DNA of 64,000 nt. Source: Aspidapion aeneum (Eukaryota; Arthropoda; Insecta; Coleoptera; Brentidae). Below are positions 44,173 through 54,811 of the stretch, in pieces (position 1 is the stretch's first letter; each line of letters opens with the position of its first letter). The notes under the pieces were generated by a model. The model was given only the letters and a program-made list of their open reading frames with translations, had not been told where the DNA came from and did no database searches. The translations under genes and the position numbers were made by a program. The stretch covers positions 13,866,262 through 13,930,261 of the forward strand of contig OY755042.1 in NCBI GenBank assembly GCA_963576565.1, read 5' to 3'.

Positions 44173-47100
44173 TTACAGTAGCCAATTTTTATATGGAAAA
44201 TGCACAGTTTTATGGTAGAAGTTATTAATTTCAAGGTTTAAATATATTACTAAATGGTCACCCTTTACAGAATGAAGAGCACTACACATAATGTTTTTTT
44301 TGCAAAGTCACTTGAATAACTCCTAATACGGGGTTCTGTCGACTTCATGAAATTTTGCTTCATTCTGCCCTTCAAAAGTTATCCAAATTCATATAAAATC
44401 TTCCTGGTATAATTTCAACCCTACCGACAACGAAAAGGCGCGGCTCTTTGCGGTCCGACGACAAAGTATTTGTTTTCCGACCAACCAAAGCCAGGTGGAT
44501 GGACGGCACCTGATTGGCAGATTTTTTTGAGATGCGCTTTTAATTGCTTTCAGGTGTTGGTTTCGGGACCCCTTTAGTCGGCATTATGCAGAGTTAGAAA
44601 ATAAATCATTGTCGTTTCTGTAGGTGTAGGATTAGAAAGTTTTATTATCTATTTGTATTTCTTTAGTTTACGCCATAATTAAATGAAATAATTTTCATGA
44701 GTATATCTACCGCCGCCCATGTCACTTTCTCTAAAGGATATACCGATGGTCGGCTTTTATCTTTGTTCAACTGACTTTGCAAAAACTATACCTTGGAAGC
44801 TATCTATCAGCAAATGCAACCATCGACGGCAAGATTCAACAGTTACGTTCCATCAGGCCGTTCGACAGTCATAAAACCGTCCGAAAAATCCTATTTGCGT
44901 TCTAGGTCGACGTTGTACTGTTATCGGACAGTCAGCTACCGTTCCATCAGGTCACTTAAACCACCTTCGGACACCTCTGAAGTACAAGGTGAAGACAGGC
45001 GCATTAGAAATGATTGCCCTCTCTCTATTCTTTGTCTGTGTTTATCATATGCTTTACTGAAAAAATTGTATGTAAAACACACACATTTCTGGTTTACATC
45101 ACCTGAGATAAAAATATACCATAAAATTACATTGAATTTACATTTGTCTGAAAAAATTAAAAAAACAGTGAATAACCCAAAAAATTAAAATTTTTGTCAA
45201 AATAAATTGAGTTTCACAACCAATTTTAACACATGACAAAATGCTGGGTAAGCCACGTAAATATACAAATATTTTTTAAATTTCCAAAAAAAAAATTGTG
45301 CATCATTTGTTGATTTTTTTGCAAGAGCCCTAAAGGATCTAACCTGGCACCTAGGCCCATAATATTACGTATATGCCTAGGCCGCCTTTCTGGGCCCGTT
45401 GTGCACCACGTACCTACTGTGTTACACTCAGATAATAATTTAAATACTATCTAGTATATAGAACCCAGTAGACTTCAAATTATATTCTAGGACATAAACT
45501 TAGTCATTATACCATATAATGCCATGGTTGTAGCCTTAGACCACTGATGGGTCATAAATCTTTTGACATACTTAATCCAACATGGTACAGAGAGCCACAT
45601 TGTGCCCACACTAGCTGCTAGCTCCAAATAGACACTCCATATACCCTGTCCCATGTGGTGATTTCCTGTATGGCCGGGCCACCGAATCCATTCAGAGATT
45701 CATCAGATTAACCCATCTCCTTTACCATAGATGTAATCTGGTGTGATCCAAAAGGTTACCAGTTTTTTTTTTCTGTTTACATCAATGCTCGTCCGTTACC
45801 AGACGGTGGTCTGGGTAAATGGGTAATTAACCCATGGGTCGGGGCCCCTTTAGTCGCCTCTTACGACAGGCCTAGAGGTCTCCGGACACCATACGGACTG
45901 CAAGAGCCTCTTAATTTTTATTACGACGGGACTGCGGAATGTTGTCGGTATACCACATGGAAAAAAGCTATACTGACCATAGGGTAGACGGCTTAGAAAA
46001 AGAAAAACTAGTTTAGCAGGTGATTGGATAGGAATAGAAACATAAGGGTTTACCCTGATCGCCGCAAACCCTGGTGACCTGTGAACTAAAAGTTAAAAGA
46101 TTTAGCGTAAGAACAAACGACTTCGCTTTAAGGTATCGACATTAAGGTCATTAACTATATATACCTACCAAAGTACAAGCTACAAAATGTGATTTTCCTA
46201 ACTTCTTAGAAGTATCACGATCTCTATTGCTTTAGCAAAACCCATATTTTTTGACAAACCTCGTATACCACTGAAAAAAATTGATATTTGATGACTGTAT
46301 TCTAGGTTTTAGATAATGCAGAACTTTTTATGAAGAATAACTTTTTTTCCTAAAATTAATAATAAAAAAGTTTTCCATATGATTCCAACTTAGGGGGATA
46401 TACTGTATATTGGAAGATATGGTGATAATGTAATTAACTGATCAAGTAAGTATAAAATAAATAATGAGAGTAAGAACTAATATTTTAATAATCATTATTA
46501 ATCCCTGTAATAAGCAATATCTGCCTAATTCATCCACTAGGCGAAGGAAAAATGGATTTTAAGAAACTTGGTCTTAATTTTTAAACATAATTTAAATAAT
46601 ACAGTCCTGTCCTGATCCTGCATCCTTACCACACCCTTGTCAGATAAGCGAATGTCCTGATTTATAAAGCATTCCGTAATGCCGCGTTTTAACTACAGCA
46701 AGCACTGCCAAACGAATTCGCTTCCTTTTGCTTTGTCCACCCTTTCAAAGATTTTGTTTTCTCATTATAGGTATAAAATGTGATGTAGATGTATTCCTTT
46801 TTCCAAAAAATATACCTACGTCTTTTTTTTATTTTTTCAGAAGATTTCGAATGAGGTACCATGAAGAAAAATATAAAAAAAATTGACGTAGGTACATATT
46901 TGAAAAAAAAATACAATGTTGTTTTTATTTTATATGTGCTTTTAAATGAGGAAGGATCCATAAGAGGAGGATCCCTTTTAAAAAATAAAAACTGTTAAGT
47001 AGACCCCTTTTGCGGGGGTCCAACCATACTTTTTTTGCATTAAGAAGAAAGCCTGTGCCAAAAAACAATATGACTTGTAATCAAAAAAGTGGTTACATTT

Positions 47101-47327
47101 TTAACTACTAACTACCATTTAACTACTTTTTTGATAAAGTAGTTAGTGGTTATACTCAACTACTTTTTTCAAGTAATTTGCCCAACTCTCTGCTGCCATG
47201 TTTAAGGAATTTTAGATAGTGGACAAAAGAGTCTTTTTGGTTAAAAGCCTAATCAATTCCATGGCAAATGCAGTTTGTTACATTCAAATCGATGGTATAA
47301 TTCAAAAGTTGTAATAAAATAGTTATT
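44173..47327. other. No recognised host gene; scattered repeat relics
   Basis: A 131-codon frame at 44793-45188 starts at a TTG and has no recognisable domain. 45550-45900 is GC-richer and contains CCCCTTTAGTCGCCTCTTAC followed by GACAGGC, a block I associate with the 3' region of insect non-LTR elements, but with low certainty. 46807-46895 has a small inverted pair (TACCTACGTC / GACGTAGGTA). 47080-47170 repeats TAACTACTTTTTT words. Confidence 0.35.
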
Positions 47328-47449
47328 TTCCTAACAAGTGTGGAAAGCGATACTTTCCCGCACGCGACTGCAGTTGACCCGAACGACGCGGAGCGGAGTT
47401 CGGGCAAGCAGTCGAGGGTGGGAAAGACACTTTCCGCATGAGTTAGGAA
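47328..47449. promoter_or_regulatory. 120-bp imperfect hairpin downstream of the tyrosine recombinase
   Basis: Nested inverted pairs fold this segment: TTCCTAAC with GTTAGGAA, GTGTGGAAAG with CTTTCCGCAT, CTTTCCC with GGGAAAG, CGACTGC with GCAGTCG, TTGACCCGAAC with GTTCGGGCAA. It contains ACTTTCCCGC at 47352-47361, the same 10-base arm as in the palindromes beyond the other end of the gene. It is far more GC-rich than the surroundings. I infer a terminal or recombination site of the element. Confidence 0.75.
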
Positions 47450-47529
47450 CATTATTTTTTCTTCGACCGATGTTACAATACCACAAATTTACTTTTGAAA
47501 AAATATTTTATTTGAACATAAATAAAATA

Positions 47530-48645
47530 CTAATTATTATTATTGGTAATAGTGATATTGAAAACACAATTTGTTGCAGTTTGAAGATTATTTAGAATTG
47601 CCGGTGTAGTGGAGTTCGATGGTGGTAATTCTCGCATCTGGTGGCCGCTTGTAGAATCGAAAGTGCGCAAAGATGGCGTCTGGGTCTGCAGGACTCTTCC
47701 AGTGGACGTTGACGGCAGCAGTTGCAGGTCACTTACAGTTGACGATGACGGTGCTGGCAACGATTGCAGGTCATAGGTAGATGAAAGAATCTTACTCGAG
47801 ATGTTCTCTTTCTGTTTCTCGGAATCTTCCAAATACCCCTCAGCGACAGCAGTGGACTTCCACCCACCAAGGCGTTTTATGTTTGGTATGCCTTCACCTG
47901 AATCTGCTAGGAATGTTGCTGAAGAACGTCTGAAGCTATGGCCGGTATAACGTTCTGGGTTAGGTAGGCGCAAATATGCAGCGATCTCTGATGGCATCTT
48001 TCCAAAAGTGTTCACTCCTACACACTGATTGGAACATTTTCCTTTTTTATAATAAATGAAAAACCGGCGGTGCGGAGTAGTAGGAGGTCTCAAATTTGCA
48101 TACTTTCTATACAGCATCAAAAAAGATCCATTATTTATTTCTTCGGATAAAACGAAGGATCTTGAGGAATGATTTTTAGTGTCGGAGATCTTAACAACGA
48201 TCAGACTTCCTTTATCCTGTATGTCATCCAGAGTGATATTTAAAAGCTCCGCCCTGCGGAGAGCACCAGCCAAAGCAAAAATGGTACTCACTTTAATCAT
48301 CAAATAAATCTCATCAGGAGCTAACATAAACCGCGATATATCATCTTTGGTGAAAACTTGCGCCTTCTGTGCTCGAAAACCAACATTTTTTTGTTTAAGA
48401 AACGATGTTAGCTTGTGGAATCTGCTTATGTCCAGATTTTGCTTAATTTTAACCAAGCTTTTCACCATGGAATAGCGTGACCATAAGGTATTCGATTTCA
48501 AGACCTTGCTCAGGTCTAGGAAGTATGCCAAGAAGACTTCTTCTTTGTAGATTCTCACCCCTTTCTCCTTACACCATGTCACGAAATGATTGTACTGTTT
48601 TTCGTACCTTTGTCTCGATTTGGCAGGTAGCAGCTCACCATTCAC
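47530..48645 (-). CDS. Tyrosine recombinase of a Crypton-like or related YR mobile element
   Basis: 371 codons uninterrupted. Tyrosine recombinases cut and join DNA through a 3'-phosphotyrosine. Residues 10-95 form an N-terminal SAM-like core-binding domain (SRQRYEKQYNHFVTWCKEKG). The catalytic domain follows with R130 (ALAGALRRAELLNIT), K157 (ISDTKNHSSRSF), H236-x-x-R239 (TGHSFRRSSATFLADSG), W262 in the usual second-histidine position (RLGGWKSTAVAEGY) and nucleophile Y271. Residues 285-371 are a Ser/Thr/Pro/Asn-rich tail ending ITITNNNN, with a doubled DLQSLP/DLQLLP motif. The first codon of this frame is GTG; upstream, an ATG in another frame is followed by an A/T run (48665-48669) where one lost base would explain the break. 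Palindromic sites flank it. The gene has no intron. The Crypton assignment is inference; a domesticated recombinase is an alternative. Confidence 0.85.
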   Translation of the reverse strand: MNGELLPAKSRQRYEKQYNHFVTWCKEKGVRIYKEEVFLAYFLDLSKVLKSNTLWSRYSMVKSLVKIKQNLDISRFHKLTSFLKQKNVGFRAQKAQVFTKDDISRFMLAPDEIYLMIKVSTIFALAGALRRAELLNITLDDIQDKGSLIVVKISDTKNHSSRSFVLSEEINNGSFLMLYRKYANLRPPTTPHRRFFIYYKKGKCSNQCVGVNTFGKMPSEIAAYLRLPNPERYTGHSFRRSSATFLADSGEGIPNIKRLGGWKSTAVAEGYLEDSEKQKENISSKILSSTYDLQSLPAPSSSTVSDLQLLPSTSTGRVLQTQTPSLRTFDSTSGHQMRELPPSNSTTPAILNNLQTATNCVFNITITNNNN

Positions 48646-48669
48646 ATCATCTAACAGTCCATTGAAAAA

Positions 48670-49015
48670 TCCATTTTATTCAAAATAAAAGGCAGTTCTG
48701 TCACTTCAGAGACGCTCTTTGACTAGCTTTGACGTTTGAGTAACAATAACATAACTTGGTTGCTATAGCAAACTGGACCAAGCACCTGTCACAGCTTGGC
48801 TTGATAGTTGTTGTATGACATGACTATACGGGGGGTATGCAGAAATATTTAAAAAAATCCATTATTCTGTTTTTTTTTAAATTGAATAAAAAACTTGAAA
48901 TGAGCTATAATTCATCAGATTGCCTATCTGCTAAATTCCCTACACTGTACCAAGTCGATAGTTACGACTTTTGAGGTATAAACCTATAGAATAACTCCAA
49001 AATTGGCATAGTTTT
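48670..49015. promoter_or_regulatory. Upstream region of the recombinase gene
   Basis: About 345 bases between the gene and the palindromes. I see no clear TATA box or other site I would name. It probably carries the promoter because the gene reads away from it. Confidence 0.3.
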
Positions 49016-49041
49016 ACTTTCCCGCACTAGTGCGGGAAAGT
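49016..49041. promoter_or_regulatory. Perfect 26-bp palindrome, putative recombinase core site 1
   Basis: The arm ACTTTCCCGC, core ACTAGT and inverted arm GCGGGAAAGT form an exact 26-bp palindrome. Two inverted ~10-13 bp arms around a 6-8 bp core is the standard layout of tyrosine recombinase sites. It lies ~370 bases upstream of the recombinase gene. Confidence 0.75.
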
Positions 49042-49042
49042 G

Positions 49043-49068
49043 ATTTTCCCGCACTAGGGCGGGAAAGT
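49043..49068. promoter_or_regulatory. Near-perfect palindrome, putative recombinase core site 2
   Basis: The arm ATTTTCCCGC, core ACTAGG and inverted arm GCGGGAAAGT repeat site 1 with a 27-bp centre-to-centre spacing and two changes. The asymmetric core would give it polarity. A half-site (GCGGGAAAGT) follows at 49093-49102. Confidence 0.7.
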
Positions 49069-49207
49069 GATGCTTTCAAAACTAAAATGCGTGCGGGAAA
49101 GTGGGTATATATGCACGGTCGTAGAAAAAATATTTTTTTGGCCCGCCCGGTATATGCAGAGAAAGGACAATTTAATTTTTCTAGAAAAAAATTGACTGCA
49201 TTATTTT

Positions 49208-49760
49208 AAACCTTCCTAGCCCGCGTAGCAATGGCTACAAAAAGTATTAGTTTCGACCAAAGAAATTCATTGAATGTTTTTGGTTTCGACGAAAAAAATT
49301 TTTTTGAGATAACGCCGAAAATGTGTTATTTGGGTGTTTTTTGACCTATCTTAGCAATATTGTCGTGATGTCTGTCTGTGTGTGTGTATATTATTTCTGT
49401 CCGTAACACGATTGCTCCTAAACCGCTAAACTGATTTTAACAAAATTTTCTGGAAAATAGTATTCGACACTCTAACGAGCTGATTAGATTTTGGTCGACA
49501 TCCATTAATGGTAATGACAGTTTTTTGACAATTGAAAAATTAAAAAAATGCTAACTTTTTAACAGAGCCTCGTATCAATATGCGATTTTTGGAATGTAGT
49601 AGACTCCACTTTGCTCAATAATTTGTGTTATATCGTAAGCGTTTTAGTTTCTGAGATATTTACAAAAAACTGTTTTCAAGGCTGGTATATCATGGATTCA
49701 CTTGAAGTCTTCTAATAGGCTAGCTAGGAAGGTATCAGATCCGTTATGGATCCATTTATT
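49208..49760 (+). repeat. Interspersed repeat family F, copy 2
   Basis: Starts CCTTCCTAGCCCGCGTAGC and ends TATCAGATCCGTTATGGATC. It contains ACCGCTAAACTGATTTTAAC, a TG-rich microsatellite and CATTAATGGTAATGACAG, the last being the site interrupted by MITE G in the 57882 copy. Confidence 0.8.
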
Positions 49761-50429
49761 TTTATTTGTCTCCATCTCCAATTATTGCTATTAATTTTAT
49801 ATTTTTAATGCGTTTGGTAAATTAATTTAACAAACTTTTTTCCTTATTTTATCCTTTTCTTTCACGTGTTAAAATTTTGTGAATTATAACATTTTTACAC
49901 CCAGTATATTAATACTCATAATTTCTTATTTTGTCTAGATTGTGAGGTTAAATGTCCTTCTGTGCATCGGCCGGTTCTACATTCAGTTTCTTTTCTTCCT
50001 CGAGTGGTTAATAGCGCATTGTGTGCTGAAGTACGATGTTGGCGCTGCCCTGTTGGGCGGTACTGCCGCCTCTTCGTTATGGCCTGAGTGACACTGCCAC
50101 CTCGCACTGTCTTGTTAGTGCGGTGTGCTGGCTGGACCACTTTACATTGAATGAAGATATCGGAATAATAAGCTAAATGGACACAGCTTTACTAGATATT
50201 TATCACTGTCGTTTTTTTACCTATTTGGAAAACGAAGCCTTTACGTCGCTAACCGTAACACTTTATGAGCCTACTCGGACTCGCGTTTCATGTGAACAGA
50301 AAATTCAGTGGTGCACCGAGAAATATGTCTGGGGGGGGGCGAGACCCCATGGCAAGATGTAAAAAATCTTAGGCTCGGGGGTAGGCACTGAGCTCACCCT
50401 CCTCTGAGTGTGCTCATGGCAATTTCTTT
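49761..50429. other. No recognised gene
   Basis: AT-rich, with a moderately GC-rich patch at 49960-50130 and a G-run near 50330-50340 before CGAGACCCCATGGC that resembles the inner part of the 60743-type MITE. No paired ends. Confidence 0.35.
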
Positions 50430-51507
50430 TTTATTTTAGCATTTTCCAAACAAGCAGATACTTGGTGTAGTTTTTAGTTTATTTGTTTATAGATAAAGTC
50501 TATTCGTCCTTCTTTTACACGTGCAAAGTGCTTGGATTAGCACCAGTTTCGGACTCATCATGGCCCCTTATAGCAACCTCAAAAATCCAAATGAATTTTA
50601 AACAGTCTATTAACCCACTAAGTATATGTCTATTGTTTGCAACATTTTCATTATGTTCGGTAATGTTTTGTTCAATTGGCACCTAATCAGTCTTGCCTAG
50701 AATAGAAAATTCTATGTGGTTATTTAAATAACTAGCACATACTTTGTGTCTTTAACTTTTCACTAAAGTGCTAGAGATCACACATTCCTTTTGCCACCCA
50801 CCCACGCGGGATCACTTCGTGGATTGTTAATAATAAGACAAATAAAACGAAAAAAGCATTTCGTTTTTTACAACCGCACAACCAGTTTTTAGCATCGTAT
50901 AATTTTTTATTACTCGCACTAAAATTCTGATTAATTTTTAAGATTTTAAGGTCCGGTCTATGTGGCCCTAAAGATTTTATTTGTAATCGAAGTTCATATG
51001 TTAACGTATTTAAATTTGCACAGTTAGTTATGTAATCGACGGTATTTACTTCCGTTTTATAAACAAACGATAACAAAAACCATGACACGCGACCGGCAAT
51101 GCTTTTTACTACTGACATAACCCAAATCAAAACAAACTCATACGTCTTCACTAAGGATAGAACCTGCATCGTGTAGAAAGGCAACGGACGTTTCCGCACG
51201 ATGATGATGGCCGACTTCAACAAAAACACATATTCCCCCGCCCTCGCTCGAGAACATCCAACCATACCCCGCTGAAAAACGGGTGAAATTGAAACCTTGT
51301 CCCGCGCGGCGCTGCCGGCTTGTAATAATTTACGCTAAAAAAGTTCACCCAATTAATCGCTTGATGTTACCCACAGATAATAAAAAGACCTAGACAATCA
51401 TGTCGTAAGGGAAGATTTAACTTTTTTTAAATAAATCAATTAAAAATACTGTTGTCTAGTTTTGGGAGGGCACTGCCCCGTTGCCCTCCCTGTAGCAGCC
51501 GCCAATG
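50430..51507 (-). mobile_element. Non-autonomous hAT element, copy 4, one end truncated
   Basis: The right end CTGTAGCAGCCGCCAATG matches the family TIR. The left end stops before CAGTGGCGGCTG. The minus-strand frame 51265-50771 (164 codons) is the longest preserved coding piece of the family: TEVNTVDYITNCANLNTLTY, ELRLQIKSLGPHRPDLKILK, FSASNKKLYDAKNWLCGCKK, RNAFFVLFVL. These are the TTF zinc-finger N-terminal blocks of ZMYM1-like hAT transposases; the second CxxC of the finger is degraded here (FVLFVL instead of FCFICL). Confidence 0.8.
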
Positions 51508-51602
51508 AACTTAAGTATCGGGAGACTATATACAAGTTAAAGGGTTCCTCCATAAATAAATAGATTAATATTATTAGCACACTCCAAGTGAACTCCGCGC
51601 TA

Positions 51603-51800
51603 TATCAGCCTCGAAAACAGTTTTATGTAAATGTCTTAGAAACAAAAGCTCTCACAAATATTTTGGTTATATCACAAATTATTGAGAAAAATGTATTTTA
51701 CCTCTTCCAAAAACCCAATATTGATGCGGTACTCCGTTAAAAAGTGTGTATTTTTTAAATTTCTTAAGTGTCAAAAACTGTTATTAGCACCAATGGATTT
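51603..51800 (-). repeat. Interspersed repeat family F, partial copy
   Basis: Collinear with the 3' half of family F in the minus sense: CGAAAACAGTTTTATGTAAA, TATTGATGCGGTACTCCG and CAAAAACTGTTATTAGCACC are all recognisable. Both ends are truncated. Confidence 0.65.
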
Positions 51801-52089
51801 TGGTTTTAAGATATTATCTTTTTCGTATTGCTTATGTTCGCAAAAGTTTCTTTTAATAATTGTCGCATGTTTTATCAAATTCTCAAGAGAAGAAAGGTGG
51901 GGAAAAATTAATTTATTTAAAGTGGTGTTAAAAAACAAAAATTTAACATGATAATACTACCTAAAATTAGATTCAACACAAAAGAACCTGAAAACAAAAA
52001 TTGAACCATACAAATTAAATTTTTTTAAAAAGTTACGTTTTTAAAAAATTAATTTGGTTTTTATATAACAAAATTAAGTTAGAATTGTT

Positions 52090-54250
52090 AGATACCATGA
52101 ATGAATGAATTAATGTTATGTGGACGGGAAAAGTCCCAGAGACTTAGTCCACTTTGCTGGGCCTGTTGTACCCCACTATCCATTGTATCAGCCCTGAAAA
52201 CCTGCCACCTTGGCAAAGGAGTAGATTTTTCTGGGTTGCAACTTTCTGACGTCGCCAGGCCTAAGCACACAGCTTCCCAAAAGCGACATTCTTATCGCGG
52301 CGACTGCAGGGCACTCGGTTAGGATATGTAAAGGGGATCCTTCGTCCTCCATGCACCAACGACACTCCGAGTCTTCAACGAATCCCAGAATGCTAAGGTG
52401 TTTATTAGGGCGACAGTGTCCTGCCAAGAGCCCTGTCGCCAGTCTCATATCTTTTCTTCCGAGTGTGAGAAAAGACCTCGCTTTGGAGGCGCTCACCTTC
52501 CCGATAAGGAGCTTGGCCTACCTCATTCCGTCCGTGTCTTCCCAGAACGCCTGAGAGCGCCTGTTCAGGTCACATTTTAGGGTCATCATGGCATGACATT
52601 CCGCGATGCCCACCATGTGTTCCTACTGGATCAACTGATGACCCTCCTCCAAGAATGCCCTCATGTCCTGGAACCCAGAGGAGATTGACCTTGTTTTATC
52701 CTTTTTTTTTTATTTGTCAAACACACTGTGTTTATTGTATTTCAATCTAGTCAGTAAGACTAATTAGCAATTTTGTTTTAACTTAATTTACTAGAAAAGT
52801 CAGATTTAAACTTAGGGTTCACTCAACAGTTCTCCCCGCTTTGTTTAGTCTGTAACTCATAATTGTGTTGTGTGTATAGCATTATTTTGTTTTATGTGTA
52901 ATTGACTTAGTTTACTAGCTCAAACGGCTTCACTCTTTTTAGTCTTCGAACTAGCATAGTATTGTCTAGAAGCTGAATTGCTTCCACATTCACATGCCGA
53001 TGGAGTCTATCTTCATGGCTTTTTGCGTACTTTTTTATAGTCTTTGCTACAGTTTCGATTTTTAGATCTCGATGAAGGTCACTATTTCGAACGTACCAAG
53101 GTGCATTCACAATGTTTCTTAATACTTTATTTTGAAATCTCTGTATTACTAGAATGTTACTCTCTTTAGCACAACTCCATAGTTGAATACCATATGTCCA
53201 TACTGGTTTCAGTATTTGTCTATAAAGCAGTAACTTATTATGAATTGTTAAATTGGACTTCCTTCCAATTAGCCAGGTCATTTTTCTATACCTTATCTCA
53301 AGTTCTTCTTTTTTTTTCTTAACATGTGCTTTCCAGCGCAATTTGGCATCAATGTCATACCTAGATATTTTGCTTGATTTGAATATGGTACGGGAATGTT
53401 GTTAATTGTAATTTGTATGTCATTTATATTTTTGTTTGTAAAATCAACATGAATTGATTTGGTTTCATTTAATTTTATTCGCCACTTTGTGGTCCAACTG
53501 TGAACTTAGGTGACTGCATCCTGAAGTTTTTCTATGCATTTTTCAATAGATTTTTCTACCGTCAATCAACCAGTATCATCGGCAAATGTTGCTAAGTGGC
53601 AATTTTCTGGCTTTGGGATATCACAAGTGAATAATTAGTATAGATATGGGCCTAGTACGCTACCCTGGGGCACGCCTGCTTGAATTGCTCTTAAATTTGA
53701 GTATGAGTCTTCCTGTTTTACTCTAAAATGTCTATCAGATATGTTTTGTCCTGCCAGGGTTTTTAGTATATCCCTACACTCAGCTACAAGTGCAGAGCTT
53801 ACTCTGGCCGATTTGATGGCAGACAGTGCAGCTCTACTGTCTGAGCATATGTAGATGTCTTTTCCTGACAGAGACATTTCTAGGTTTTTATAACCACACA
53901 TCAGAATGACATCTACCTCTGCCTGGAAAACAGTGGCATAGTTGCCCAGGGCAAAATGAAATTTCGCTCCGGTTGTTCTGTAGTAGTAGTCCTGCTCCAG
54001 ACCTCTCCCCCATTTTGAACCCGTCGGTATACCAGACTACCCCATTCTGGGTGCAAGGTACACTTTCATTCCTTCCTTACTCCCTTTCGGGTACAAAGAA
54101 CCTTACAGGAGGCTTCGGTTTAATTTCTAAAGGTATCTTGTCCCGGTTCATATCAAGAACAGGTCAGATCTCCGATACATCTCTATACAGTTTTGTGTGG
54201 CTCTTAGGGCTAAGATTAATCCTAAGATCGCGGAGGCTTTGATGTCTAAA
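52090..54250 (-). pseudogene. R1/LOA/I-group-like LINE, RNase H and C-terminal region, split by Jockey insertion
   Basis: Minus-strand order: about 54040 VVWYTDGSKMGERSGAG (RNase H first catalytic Asp), 53950 NYATVFQAEVDVILMCG (Glu), 53870-53760 DIYICSDSRAALSAIKSA and ECRDILKTLAGQN (second Asp). After the insertion it continues at 52690 as KVNLLWVPGHEGI. Then 52560-52188 gives ARSFLTLGRKDMRLATGLLA, HLSILGFVEDSECRWCMEDE and LHILTECPAVAAIRM, the C-terminal zinc-binding CCHC region of such LINEs. Stops and shifts are present. Clade assignment within the RNase H-bearing LINEs is tentative. Confidence 0.8.
52702..53741 (-). mobile_element. 5'-truncated Jockey-like LINE inserted in the LINE RNase H region
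   Basis: TGTTTTATCC (52692-52701) and TGTTTTGTCC (53742-53751) flank it, a 10-bp duplication with one change. A T-run at 52702-52711 is its poly-A tail on the minus strand. The minus strand encodes AIQAGVPQGSVLGPYLY (RT), ATFADDTG (catalytic FADD) near 53570, and the 144-codon frame 53341-52907 with RYRKMTWLIGRKSNLTIHNK, LKPVWTYGIQLWSCAKESNI and RFQNKVLRNIVNAPWYVRNS, the conserved C-terminal part of Jockey ORF2. A few stops and shifts separate these blocks. Confidence 0.85.
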
Positions 54251-54809
54251 CATAGTCCTCAAGTAATACAAGCGCCGTTTTCTATCTGGCGCTATTTAGT
54301 AGATTGCTATTTTATTACACGCCATTTTAAAATGGCTCTTAAACAAGAGCGCTATTTTGAACAGCGCTCTTTTAAACAGTGCTACTTCAAACCAGAGACG
54401 GAAGTCCAAGATTCTGTGTCGACTATGGGTTGCTTATTTGCCTGACCAGAAAAAGGAGTTATTTCTACGTTTTGTTTTCGAAGATTAAACCAGATTACTG
54501 GAAGATCCCGTAATGGGATATTGGACACAGTATACGGTGAACATTTTTTAAAAATTAAATTTTAAGCGTTAAGATGGCCCGACATTTTATAAAATTTTGT
54601 TTCTTAAACTTACATTAAAAGTATAATTTTTTTCACACCAAGCGACCAAGTAGGTACCTAACTGGTGAATTTTTCCTATTCAGATTTCATCACCTTCATT
54701 ACATCGCCTGTCCATCCGTTTTCGTTGTGCCGCAAGGATGATGTATAAAATGACAGTAACAACGATGTCTACGGCTAACGCGATCTAAGGACCAGCACGA
54801 AAATTACTA
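54251..54809. other. No gene; inverted GCGCT words and duplicated segment
   Basis: 54270-54390 repeats GCGCTATTT/AGCGCT words. 54750-54805 (GACAGTAACAACGATGTC, GGACCAGCACGAAAATT) is similar to 55558-55620 on the far side of the pogo element, so the pogo element sits between two related segments. Confidence 0.4.
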
Positions 54810-54811
54810 TA

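Noticed and set aside
44793..45188. 131-codon plus-strand frame
   Set aside because: It starts at TTG, has no recognisable domain, and ends in an AT-rich lysine/asparagine tail. No splice or context support.
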